NCBI GenBank assembly: GCA_043744275.1
Contig: JAYTUY010000154.1
Span: forward strand, 1 to 20,709
DNA: 20,709 bases
Direction of reading: 5' to 3'
Source of the DNA: JAAFJT01 sp043744275
GTDB lineage: Bacteria; Bacteroidota; Bacteroidia; Chitinophagales; Saprospiraceae
Positions 12,926 through 19,520 of this stretch are shown here, piece by piece. Each line of letters starts with the position of its first letter. Position 1 is the stretch's first letter. Below the pieces are notes generated by a model. The model worked only from the letters and a program-made list of their open reading frames with translations. It searched no databases and was not told the DNA's origin. A program made the position numbers and the translations under genes.

Positions 12926-15349
12926 ATGAAAATCATAACCTTTTATATAGCAGCCATTTTTGTTTTGACAAATCAAAATTTAAAGGCTCAAAATAAAATC
13001 ACAGGTAATATTAAAGATGAGCAGACGAAGGAAAATTTAGTGAATGCGGCTATTTATATTCCCGATTTGAGAGTCGGCGCAACAGCTGATAATGATGGCA
13101 ATTATGTTTTAGAAAATATTCCAAACGGCATTTATTTATTTGAAATCAAGTACATCGGCTATAAAAACAGAACAGAACGCATCAAAATCGAAGGGGATAG
13201 CCGTCAGGATTTTCTATTAAATTCAGCCGTTTCGGAGCTTCATGAAGTCATCGTCACCGCTGTTACACGCTCTACTGAATTGAGGCAAAGCCCTTTGATT
13301 ATCAAGCCGATTGACAAAGCAGTGCTCAATGAAAGTGTCTCCACGAATTTGATTGATGGCTTAAAAAACATACCGGGCGTGAATCAAATCACGACTGGGG
13401 CAGCTATTTCCAAGCCGACGATTAGGGGTTTGGGTTATAACCGAGTGATTTCATTGTACGATGGCATCCGTCAAGAGGGGCAACAATGGGGCGATGAACA
13501 TGGCATCGAGATAGACGAATATGCCATTGATAGGATAGAAATTGTGAAAGGTCCAGGCAGTTTGATGTATGGTTCGGATGGGATTGCAGGCGTGCTGAAT
13601 TTTATTTCACCCAAAGCACCTCAAATTGGCACTATTAAAACACAATTTATTTCAAACTATCAATCAAATAATAATTTGCTCGGCTATTCATTGTCTAATG
13701 CAGGTAATAAAAATGATTTCCAATGGTTGGCGCGATTGAGTAATAAATGGGCTGGTAATTATCAAAATAAATATGATGGCAAGGTGTATAATTCGGGTTT
13801 CAATGAATTGGATGGCGGGCTTTTTATGGGGGTGACTAAAAATTGGGGGTATTCTCATTTTAACATCAATTCATTCAATACAAAGGTCGGAATTACTGAG
13901 GGGGATAGGGATAACTTCGGGAATTTTACTTTTCAAAAACCCAATGGAAAAGGTTCTCTTGAAGATGTTTCCGCTACTGCCGATGATTTGAATGGCTATT
14001 CAATTGGTTTTCCTCATCAAAATATCAACCATTTGAGGGTGATTTCTAATAATTATTTTGTGTTGCCGAAAGGCACTTTGAATTTTGACTTAGGTTTTCA
14101 AAATAATAAAAGGAAGGAGTTTGGCGATGTCTTGAATCCAACTGACAAGGCTTTATATTTTGATTTATCTACATTCAACTACAATATTCGCTACAATGTG
14201 CAGGAACTGAGGGGGTGGGAAACTTCATTTGGCGTGAGCGGAATGCAGCAACGTAGCCTGAACAAAGGCTTAGAGTTTTTGATTCCAGAGTATAATTTAT
14301 TGGATGTCGGCGGTTTTGTTTTCACTCAAAAAAATTTTGATAAAAAATGGGTTTTAGCAGGTGGTTTGCGCTTTGACAATCGAACAATGAATGCGAAGCA
14401 GTTGATTTTAGATAGTTTGGAAAGACCCGTCAGCATTGAAAATAGTACGACAGAAGTAAAATTTCAAGGGTTCAAAAAAAATTATAGCAGCTTTTCAGGC
14501 AGCCTGGGTTTGACTTATCAAATAGATAAAACATCTTCTTTGAAATTCAATTTCTCGCAAGGCTTTAGGGCACCGAATATTGCTGAAATTGGTTCAAATG
14601 GCGTGCACGAAGGTACATTTAGGTATGAATATGGCAATCCTAATTTGAAATCTGAAGTGAGTCATCAATTGGATATCGCCTATTTTTTGAACAGCGACCA
14701 TGTGACTTTTGAACTGACACCGTTTGCTAATTTTATTTCAAACTATATTTTTTCAGAAAAATTAAATGCCTTCAATGGTGGCGGCGATTCCATACCCGAT
14801 ATTGCCAACCCTGTGCCTGCCTACAAATTTGCACAAGGCAATGCGCAACTTTTGGGCAGTGAAATATACTTGGATATACACCCGCATCCTTTCGATTGGT
14901 TACATATTGAAAACTCTTTTTCATTTGTGCAAGCCATTCAAAAAAATCAACCCGACAGCTCGAAGTATTTGCCTTTTATTCCAGCAGCGAAATATAGAGG
15001 TGTGCTAAAAGCGCAGTTTAAAAAAGTCGGCAATACCCCCCTCAGTAATGTGTATATAAAAATGGCAGTTGACCATTATTTTAAACAAGGCAAATATTAC
15101 GCAGCCTTCGGAACGGAGACTGAAACGCCTGCTTATACGTTATTGAGTGCTGGCTTAGGAGCTGATGTGAAGGCTTTCAATCGAACTGATTTTATGAGTA
15201 TTTTTCTGAGCGGTGAAAATTTAGCCAATGTGGCTTATCAAAATCATTTGAGCCGCTTGAAATATGCGCCTGAAAATATGGCAACGGGTCGATTAGGCAT
15301 CTACAACATGGGAAGGAATGTTAGTTTGAAATTAATTTTTAATTTTTAA
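12926..15349 (+). CDS. TonB-dependent outer-membrane receptor, possibly metal uptake
   Basis: An 807-residue outer-membrane receptor that imports a ligand using TonB energy. From ATG 12926 there is a signal peptide ending L-K-A-Q; an ATG 11 codons upstream is less likely. Residues 24-110 are a carboxypeptidase-regulatory domain (I-T-G-N-I-K-D, G-x-T-A-D-N-D-G-N-Y). The plug follows at about 115-240 with P-G-V-N, T-I-R-G-L-G-Y-N-R-V, Y-D-G-I-R and R-I-E-I-V-K-G-P-G-S-L-M-Y-G. The rest is a beta-barrel ending in aromatic-rich L-K-L-I-F-N-F. The plug's G-D-E-H-G-I-E-I-D-E-Y resembles receptors of the ZnuD-like kind, and a His/Cys-rich small gene lies upstream, so metal uptake is plausible but unproven. 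Three dispersed repeats are inside. Hairpins joined to repeats lie on both sides of the gene. Confidence 0.9.
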   Translation: MKIITFYIAAIFVLTNQNLKAQNKITGNIKDEQTKENLVNAAIYIPDLRVGATADNDGNYVLENIPNGIYLFEIKYIGYKNRTERIKIEGDSRQDFLLNSAVSELHEVIVTAVTRSTELRQSPLIIKPIDKAVLNESVSTNLIDGLKNIPGVNQITTGAAISKPTIRGLGYNRVISLYDGIRQEGQQWGDEHGIEIDEYAIDRIEIVKGPGSLMYGSDGIAGVLNFISPKAPQIGTIKTQFISNYQSNNNLLGYSLSNAGNKNDFQWLARLSNKWAGNYQNKYDGKVYNSGFNELDGGLFMGVTKNWGYSHFNINSFNTKVGITEGDRDNFGNFTFQKPNGKGSLEDVSATADDLNGYSIGFPHQNINHLRVISNNYFVLPKGTLNFDLGFQNNKRKEFGDVLNPTDKALYFDLSTFNYNIRYNVQELRGWETSFGVSGMQQRSLNKGLEFLIPEYNLLDVGGFVFTQKNFDKKWVLAGGLRFDNRTMNAKQLILDSLERPVSIENSTTEVKFQGFKKNYSSFSGSLGLTYQIDKTSSLKFNFSQGFRAPNIAEIGSNGVHEGTFRYEYGNPNLKSEVSHQLDIAYFLNSDHVTFELTPFANFISNYIFSEKLNAFNGGGDSIPDIANPVPAYKFAQGNAQLLGSEIYLDIHPHPFDWLHIENSFSFVQAIQKNQPDSSKYLPFIPAAKYRGVLKAQFKKVGNTPLSNVYIKMAVDHYFKQGKYYAAFGTETETPAYTLLSAGLGADVKAFNRTDFMSIFLSGENLANVAYQNHLSRLKYAPENMATGRLGIYNMGRNVSLKLIFNF
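13894..13904 (+). repeat. Dispersed repeat copy 16 (5 G), in the TonB receptor gene
   Basis: TACTGAGGGGG followed by ATA; read as T-E-G, a frame used nowhere else in the window. Confidence 0.8.
14206..14216 (+). repeat. Dispersed repeat copy 17 (5 G), in the TonB receptor gene
   Basis: ACTGAGGGGGT; the only exact-core copy lacking the leading T. Read as L-R-G-W. Confidence 0.75.
15034..15047 (-). repeat. Dispersed repeat copy 18 (6 G), in the TonB receptor gene
   Basis: TACCCCCCTCAGTA on +; read as T-P-L-S. Confidence 0.85.
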
Positions 15350-15363
15350 AGACGGGATGCACC

Positions 15364-15400
15364 ATCGAACTACGAAATTTAAAAAATTTCGTAGCTCGAT
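15364..15400 (+). terminator. Hairpin after the TonB receptor gene, abutting a repeat
   Basis: 17-base arms ATCGAACTACGAAATTT / AAATTTCGTAGCTCGAT with one mismatch and an AAA loop, 14 bases after the receptor stop. No pure T run follows; instead dispersed repeat copy 19 begins at its last base. Confidence 0.65.
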
Positions 15401-15411
15401 ACCCCTCAGTA
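15400..15411 (-). repeat. Dispersed repeat copy 19 (4 G), intergenic, abutting a hairpin
   Basis: TACCCCTCAGTA on +, with its first T being the last base of the hairpin at 15364-15400. Confidence 0.85.
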
Positions 15412-15604
15412 TTACATGATGTCAAAGTGCTTTTAACAAAAAAATAACACTGATTACAATAATATTTAAGGGCAATTAAAAAAAACTCTATAAATTTGCA
15501 CCTTTAAAAATATAAATTTGATTTAGTTAGAAAATGAAATCATATATTTTGAGAAAACGAGTAAAACAAATATTTCAGCAATGATTATTGATTAATAAAA
15601 AATA

Positions 15605-15636
15605 ATTGTTTTTTTCTTATAAATCTTTTTTCTTTG
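15605..15636 (+). promoter_or_regulatory. Candidate promoter of the DksA/TraR-like gene
   Basis: ATTG (15605-15608), 20 bases, TTTCTTTG (15629-15636), one mismatch in each element against the TTTG / TAnnTTTG consensus. Confidence 0.35.
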
Positions 15637-15730
15637 CAACTTATTCAACACATTGATTGGCATGGTTTTTCATAAAACCTTGATTATCAATAAAATATAA
15701 TTTCTTTAACCTATAAAAGACGACGAAACT

Positions 15731-16222
15731 ATGGCAGCTACTACCGTTCGTTATTCAGATGAAGAATTACAGGAATTCAAAGAACTCATTACCGACAAAT
15801 TAGAAAAAGCGCATCAAGAAGTCGCTTTCTCTCGTGAGCAAATGCTGGAAATCAATGAGAACAGCAGCAATCAACAAAGCGGCGATTGGACTGACGAAAG
15901 CTCGAGCCATACCGAAATGGAAATGCTCAATAATTTACTCGGTCGCCAACAGCAATTTATTCGCAATCTTGAAAATGCCTTAATCCGCGTTCAAAATAAA
16001 ACGTACGGAATCTGCATTGTTACAGGCAAATTGATTGATAAAAATCGTCTTCGCCTTGTACCTCACGCGACGAAATGCGTTGAAGCTAAAAATTCTCGCC
16101 CTATTCCAAGCACTGCCACTCATGCTGTGTCTGACAGTGTGACTCGTCGGATTCCAGAAGATGAAGGCAATAATGAGCACGACGATGCGAGTGTACAAAA
16201 AGAATTTTTCGAAAATGAATAA
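15731..16222 (+). CDS. DksA/TraR-family transcription regulator
   Basis: A 163-residue member of the DksA/TraR family, proteins that bind in the RNA polymerase secondary channel and modulate promoters, often with ppGpp. The N-terminal half is a coiled coil (about 9-45 and 57-90) with an acidic turn D-W-T-D-E-S at 52-57 where DksA has its functional acidic tip. The C-terminal zinc-finger region reads Y-G-I-C-I-V-T-G (92-99) and A-T-K-C-V-E (113-118). Only Cys95 and Cys116 remain of the usual four cysteines, so zinc may be absent or differently held, as in other Bacteroidota members. The tail is long and acidic. The gene has its own terminator and is monocistronic. No dispersed repeat is inside. 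Confidence 0.88.
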   Translation: MAATTVRYSDEELQEFKELITDKLEKAHQEVAFSREQMLEINENSSNQQSGDWTDESSSHTEMEMLNNLLGRQQQFIRNLENALIRVQNKTYGICIVTGKLIDKNRLRLVPHATKCVEAKNSRPIPSTATHAVSDSVTRRIPEDEGNNEHDDASVQKEFFENE

Positions 16223-16244
16223 TTGAAATAAAAGACAATCCAAT

Positions 16245-16280
16245 AAAAGGCAATTTCGTTTCCACACGAAGTTGCCTTTT
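16245..16280 (+). terminator. Intrinsic terminator of the DksA/TraR-like gene
   Basis: 15-base arms AAAAGGCAATTTCGT / ACGAAGTTGCCTTTT with one G-U pair and a 6-base loop, followed by TGCTTTT. Its right arm overlaps the -33 element of the next gene. Confidence 0.88.
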
Positions 16281-16301
16281 TGCTTTTAAAAACTAACTTT
16301 G
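16271..16301 (+). promoter_or_regulatory. Promoter of the PepSY-like / SET operon
   Basis: -33 GTTG (16271-16274), 19 bases, -7 TAACTTTG (16294-16301) matching TAnnTTTG. The -33 element lies inside the right arm of the preceding terminator. Confidence 0.55.
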
Positions 16302-16322
16302 CAGTCATAAATATTAAAAACC

Positions 16323-16826
16323 ATGCATATTCGCCAAATCGTAATTCTATTTTCAACTATTTTTTTTACTGCTTTAGGAGCTTGTAAAAACACTTCCTCT
16401 AATCCATCAGGAACAGGTGCTACAATTGCATTTACCAAACAATTCCCCAAAGCACAAGATGTCGTTTGGGATTCTCTGGATATTGGGGTTGTTGCAAACT
16501 TTATCGATGGAAAAGATATTTGCAAAGCATTTTACGATGCTAAAGGCAATTTTCAACATGTCACTATTTTGATGACATTTGAAACACTTCCTTCTGATAT
16601 TCAATCTTTTATCAAAAAAAAATATAAAACAGACATTGTTCCTGTAGCACAATTGGTGAATGATGGGAATAATAAAATGTATCAGGTTGAAATTGAAACC
16701 AGTACAGATTATATCGCCCTTGAATTTGATGGTAAAGGCAAATTTTTAAAAGAAATAAAACACCCCCTCAGTAATGAAGAGCTTCAGCAGCAAGAAGAAG
16801 AGGGCGTTGATGAAACTGAGAAATAA
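16323..16826 (+). CDS. PepSY-like (DUF2874) lipoprotein
   Basis: A 167-residue lipoprotein with lipobox A-L-G-A-C (Cys21). After a Ser/Asn-rich linker comes one PepSY-like unit: F-x-K-Q-F-P-K-A-Q-D-V-V-W (about 37-49), then F-x-D-A-K-G-N-F near 70-77, L-P-S-D-I-Q-S-F-I-K-K-K-Y near 88-100 and a strand Y-Q-V-E-I-E near 119-124. Proteins of this type are periplasmic or outer-membrane-anchored and of unknown function, sometimes suggested to bind ligands or inhibit proteases. The SET-domain gene begins 3 bases after its stop, so the two are one operon. A dispersed repeat is read as H-P-L-S just before a Q/E-rich acidic C-terminus. Confidence 0.8.
   Translation: MHIRQIVILFSTIFFTALGACKNTSSNPSGTGATIAFTKQFPKAQDVVWDSLDIGVVANFIDGKDICKAFYDAKGNFQHVTILMTFETLPSDIQSFIKKKYKTDIVPVAQLVNDGNNKMYQVEIETSTDYIALEFDGKGKFLKEIKHPLSNEELQQQEEEGVDETEK
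16762..16773 (-). repeat. Dispersed repeat copy 20 (5 G), in the PepSY-like gene
   Basis: ACCCCCTCAGTA on +; read as H-P-L-S. Confidence 0.85.
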
Positions 16827-16829
16827 CTG

Positions 16830-17225
16830 ATGAGAAACCCAACCTTATATATTGCCCCCAGCTCCATCGGTGGAAGGGGTGTTTTCGCAGGCTCGCCTAT
16901 TCAAAATGGCGATTTGATAGAGATTTGTCCTGTTATTGTCTTGAAAGAAGGGGAAATGGAGCTGCTTGACAAAACTACTCTCTACGATTATTATTTCCTT
17001 TGGGGTGACGAACAGACGCTCTGTGCTTTGGCTTTGGGCTTCGGCTCATTGTACAATCATTTTGCTCCTTCCAACGCCGATTATTTTATGGATTTTGATC
17101 AACAAATCATTGAAATATATGCCGTCAGACATATCAATGCAGGAGAAGAAATTTGCATCAATTATCATGGCGACCCTAAGGATAGTTCGCCTACTTGGTT
17201 CATGACGGATGGTAGAGAGCGTTGA
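16830..17225 (+). CDS. SET-domain protein (putative lysine methyltransferase)
   Basis: A 131-residue minimal SET domain, the fold that transfers methyl from S-adenosylmethionine to lysine. Motifs: G-G-R-G-V-F-A (14-20) for cofactor binding; G-S-L-Y-N-H (72-77) followed by P-S-N-A-D-Y, the N-H core motif; and G-E-E-I-C-I-N-Y-H-G (105-114) with the catalytic-type Tyr112. There is no post-SET cysteine cluster and no other domain. Bacterial stand-alone SET proteins are known, but their substrates are mostly unknown. The start ATG lies 3 bases behind the stop of the PepSY-like lipoprotein gene, so the pair is co-transcribed; a cytoplasmic enzyme next to a lipoprotein gives no obvious shared pathway. 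A full-consensus dispersed repeat begins at the base after the stop codon. Confidence 0.88.
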   Translation: MRNPTLYIAPSSIGGRGVFAGSPIQNGDLIEICPVIVLKEGEMELLDKTTLYDYYFLWGDEQTLCALALGFGSLYNHFAPSNADYFMDFDQQIIEIYAVRHINAGEEICINYHGDPKDSSPTWFMTDGRER

Positions 17226-17238
17226 TACTGAGGGGGTA
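17226..17238 (+). repeat. Dispersed repeat copy 21 (5 G), intergenic
   Basis: TACTGAGGGGGTA, full consensus, starting directly after the TGA stop of the SET gene. Confidence 0.85.
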
Positions 17239-17266
17239 TTCAAAACCGAAAAATGTAAAATGATAA

Positions 17267-17305
17267 ATATAAAATGTAAAAGTGTTAGCAATCAACATTT
17301 TATAT
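17267..17305. repeat. Inverted repeat upstream of the thioredoxin-fold gene
   Basis: Perfect 11-bp arms ATATAAAATGT / ACATTTTATAT with a 17-base loop, 18 bases before the ATG at 17324. A direct repeat AAAATGTAAAA occurs at 17250 and 17271. It could be an operator or a weak terminator of the SET operon. Confidence 0.5.
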
Positions 17306-17323
17306 GAATAAAAAATATTGAAT

Positions 17324-17881
17324 ATGGCATTTACAGAATCAACGATGTTGCCACTTGGCACTCAAGCACCTTATTTTAAATTACCTGATACGGTCAGCGG
17401 AAAGACATTGAGCCTTGATGACATGAAATCGGACAAGGCAACCGTCATTATGTTTTTATGCAATCACTGCCCGTATGTGTTGCATGTCAATGCAGGAATA
17501 GTCTCTTTAGCAAAGGATTATCAAGCAAAAGGGGTGAATTTTATAGGCATTAATAGCAATGATGCTGAAAAATATCCTGCTGATGCGCCCGATTTGATGA
17601 CTGAATTGGCTCGAAATGAAGGCTATACTTTTCCTTATTTATTTGATGAAACGCAGGAAGTGGCGAAGGCTTATGACGCCGCTTGCACGCCTGATTTCTA
17701 TATTTTTGATGGCGATATGCGCTTGGCATATCGGGGTAGAATAGATGGCTCTCGCCCTAAAAATGATTTGCCTGTGACGGGGGCAGATTTACGCGCTGCT
17801 TTAGATGCTATAATGAGGGGTGAGTCGGTGGCTGAAAAACAGTATCCGAGTGGTGGTTGCAATATTAAATGGAAAGTTTAA
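17324..17881 (+). CDS. Thioredoxin-fold AhpC/TSA-type protein
   Basis: A 185-residue cytoplasmic protein of the redoxin/AhpC-TSA superfamily of the Bacteroidota type with a C-x-x-C site. The site is F-L-C-N-H-C-P-Y-V (Cys46, Cys49), preceded by A-P-Y-F-K-L-P-D (15-22) and the turn K-A-T-V-I-M-F. The family-typical G-V-N-F-I-G-I-N-S-N-D follows near 70-80, and a late T-P-D-F-Y-I-F-D supplies the cis-Pro loop. Related proteins have disulfide reductase or peroxidase roles; the substrate here is unknown. ATG 17324 is preferred over a TTG two codons earlier. The gene is monocistronic, ending in a perfect palindromic terminator shared with the convergent kinase gene. The sequence ATAATGAGGGGTG near its end resembles the dispersed repeat but lacks the ACTG. 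Confidence 0.88.
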   Translation: MAFTESTMLPLGTQAPYFKLPDTVSGKTLSLDDMKSDKATVIMFLCNHCPYVLHVNAGIVSLAKDYQAKGVNFIGINSNDAEKYPADAPDLMTELARNEGYTFPYLFDETQEVAKAYDAACTPDFYIFDGDMRLAYRGRIDGSRPKNDLPVTGADLRAALDAIMRGESVAEKQYPSGGCNIKWKV

Positions 17882-17886
17882 GAAGA

Positions 17887-17943
17887 TTTTTTTAACACAA
17901 CTTGCAGCAAGTTTAAAACTTGCTGCAAGTTGTGTTAAAAAAA
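17887..17943. terminator. Perfect palindromic bidirectional terminator
   Basis: 28-base arms with no mismatch around a single central A (left arm 17887-17914, right arm 17916-17943), flanked by T7 and A-run ends so it works on both strands. Core arm AACACAACTTGCAGCAAG. It lies between the convergent thioredoxin-fold and kinase genes, 5 bases after one stop and 57 bases from the other. Confidence 0.93.
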
Positions 17944-18000
17944 AACAAATAAAATTTTGTGCTAAATTGAGTAAATAATTATAACACAACCCTAATTACT

Positions 18001-19287
18001 TTATTCCTTAGGCAATTTAATAGTAAACGTCGTGAATTTTCCCAATTCTGAATCTTTTACTATGATTTTGCCACCATGATAATTTTCAATAATCCGTTTA
18101 GCGAGGGAAAGCCCTAAGCCCCAACCGCGCTTTTTAGTGGTGAAGCCTGGTTGAAAAACGGTTTTAAATTTATTTTTAGGAATACCCTTGCCTGTGTCGG
18201 TCACATCTACGCAAATCCAATGCGGTTCTTCATATACTTTAGCCGTTATTTTGCCTTCACCACCTTCCATGGCATCCAAAGCATTGCGCAATAAATTTTC
18301 AACCACCCAATCAAAGAGGTGAGAATTGATTTTAGCATATAAATACTGAGGGGGGGCATCACCGTCTTTATTCAATTTGGGAAAATCAAAAACAACTCTT
18401 CGCGGCGCACGCCTTTGCATATACTCGCGACAACGATCTAATTCTTCATAAATGTTAACAGGAGTCAATTCAGGTGCTGAACCGATTTTTGAAAAACGAT
18501 CTGCTACAAGCGAAAGGCGGGTAACATCATTTTCAAGTTCATTGACTACCTCTTGCGTCATTTCATCACCTTCATGCGAGCTTCTCAAATGCTCTATCCA
18601 ACCTAAAATGGCAGCAATGGGCGTTCCCAATTGATGCGCCGTTTCTTTCGCCATGCCTACCCATACTTGATTTTGCTCACTCCTTCGAGCGGTACTAAAA
18701 GCAATATAACCAAAGGCAATGAAGAAGGCAATGAGTATAAATTGAAAGAAGGGGTAATATTTTAAAAGGGTCAAATTATTGGAATCATCTGAATAAATTT
18801 TCCATTTAATAATTCCCATATCATCAAAAATATAAATGGGTTGAGTGTTATTGACAACAAATTCGTTGAGTTTTTTCTTAGCAACAGCCATATCTTGCTC
18901 TGTTATCAACCCATTAGGATTGATGCCATTGACATTCCTTGCATCAATAACTTCATATTTATCATCAGTTAAAATAATAGGAATATTGTAGTTTTTTTCA
19001 ACGATAGCAGCTATGAATTGCTTCACTTTTTCAGGATATTCATCATATTCTTTACTACCAAAAACTTCTTGAGATTGTCTATAAACTTCCATTTGAGTGC
19101 GTTCAGTCTCCTTCAACCTTTCCACCAAAAAGTATGTATATATAGAAGATGCTGAAATAATCAGCATCCCGATAATGAAAAGATAAACCTTCAAGCGTGA
19201 TTTCAATGAGTAAATATTATCCTCGCCTCCACCTGATAAATATTCCAAACCCTTTTGATACAATTGTGATAACTTATTCAAAATCAA
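18001..19287 (-). CDS. Membrane sensor histidine kinase
   Basis: A 428-residue inner-membrane histidine kinase. Two membrane segments (about 33-53 and 177-198) enclose an extracytoplasmic sensor of about 120 residues. No HAMP domain follows; the second segment leads directly into the H-box A-K-E-T-A-H-Q-L-G-T-P with His218 as the phosphorylation site. ATPase motifs: N-box E-N-L-L-R-N-A-L-D-A (330-339), G1 D-T-G-K-G-I-P (364-370), F-box P-G-F-T-T-K (380-385), G2 G-W-G-L-G-L-S (388-394). No response regulator gene is adjacent, so it is an orphan in this window. A dispersed repeat with the longest G tract (7) lies between the H-box and N-box, read as A-P-P-Q-Y (311-315). Confidence 0.92.
   Translation of the reverse strand: MILNKLSQLYQKGLEYLSGGGEDNIYSLKSRLKVYLFIIGMLIISASSIYTYFLVERLKETERTQMEVYRQSQEVFGSKEYDEYPEKVKQFIAAIVEKNYNIPIILTDDKYEVIDARNVNGINPNGLITEQDMAVAKKKLNEFVVNNTQPIYIFDDMGIIKWKIYSDDSNNLTLLKYYPFFQFILIAFFIAFGYIAFSTARRSEQNQVWVGMAKETAHQLGTPIAAILGWIEHLRSSHEGDEMTQEVVNELENDVTRLSLVADRFSKIGSAPELTPVNIYEELDRCREYMQRRAPRRVVFDFPKLNKDGDAPPQYLYAKINSHLFDWVVENLLRNALDAMEGGEGKITAKVYEEPHWICVDVTDTGKGIPKNKFKTVFQPGFTTKKRGWGLGLSLAKRIIENYHGGKIIVKDSELGKFTTFTIKLPKE
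18344..18356 (+). repeat. Dispersed repeat copy 22 (7 G), in the histidine kinase gene
   Basis: TACTGAGGGGGGG followed by CA rather than TA; the longest G tract of the set. Read as P-P-Q-Y. Confidence 0.8.
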
Positions 19288-19310
19288 TATTTTATATTTT
19301 AAATTTAATT

Positions 19311-19342
19311 TTTATTGGAAAATTGCAAGAGTCTTAAATTTG
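19311..19342 (+). promoter_or_regulatory. Candidate promoter of the GH113-like gene
   Basis: TTTA (19311-19314), 20 bases, TAAATTTG (19335-19342). The -7 element is exact, the -33 has one mismatch. It implies a leader of about 170 bases containing repeat copy 23. Confidence 0.35.
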
Positions 19343-19357
19343 AAATAACATTCTTTA

Positions 19358-19370
19358 TACCCCCTCAGTA
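19358..19370 (-). repeat. Dispersed repeat copy 23 (5 G), intergenic
   Basis: TACCCCCTCAGTA on +, full consensus, in the divergent space between the kinase and GH113-like genes. Confidence 0.85.
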
Positions 19371-19520
19371 TAGACGGCTTAAAAACGCATTTTACACGTT
19401 AAAATTACAAGATTTATTGAAAATATGAAAAAATACACATCTGTGGCGTTTATGTCCAAAAGTCGAATAAGGGTGTTAGTTGTAGAAAAAAGGTTTAATT
19501 TTAAACCAAAATCCGAAGTT

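Larger units (their letters stand above)
15350..15730. other. Intergenic region before the DksA/TraR-like gene
   Basis: 381 AT-rich bases holding the receptor's terminator hairpin (15364-15400), repeat copy 19, -7-like sequences TAAATTTG at 15491-15498 and 15513-15520, and a candidate promoter at 15605-15636. If the upstream -7 sites are used the leader would exceed 200 bases. No small gene was found. Confidence 0.55.

Noticed and set aside
17813..17822. ATAATGAGGGGTG as another dispersed repeat copy
   Set aside because: It lacks the conserved ACTG and is explained by ordinary codons in the thioredoxin-fold gene.
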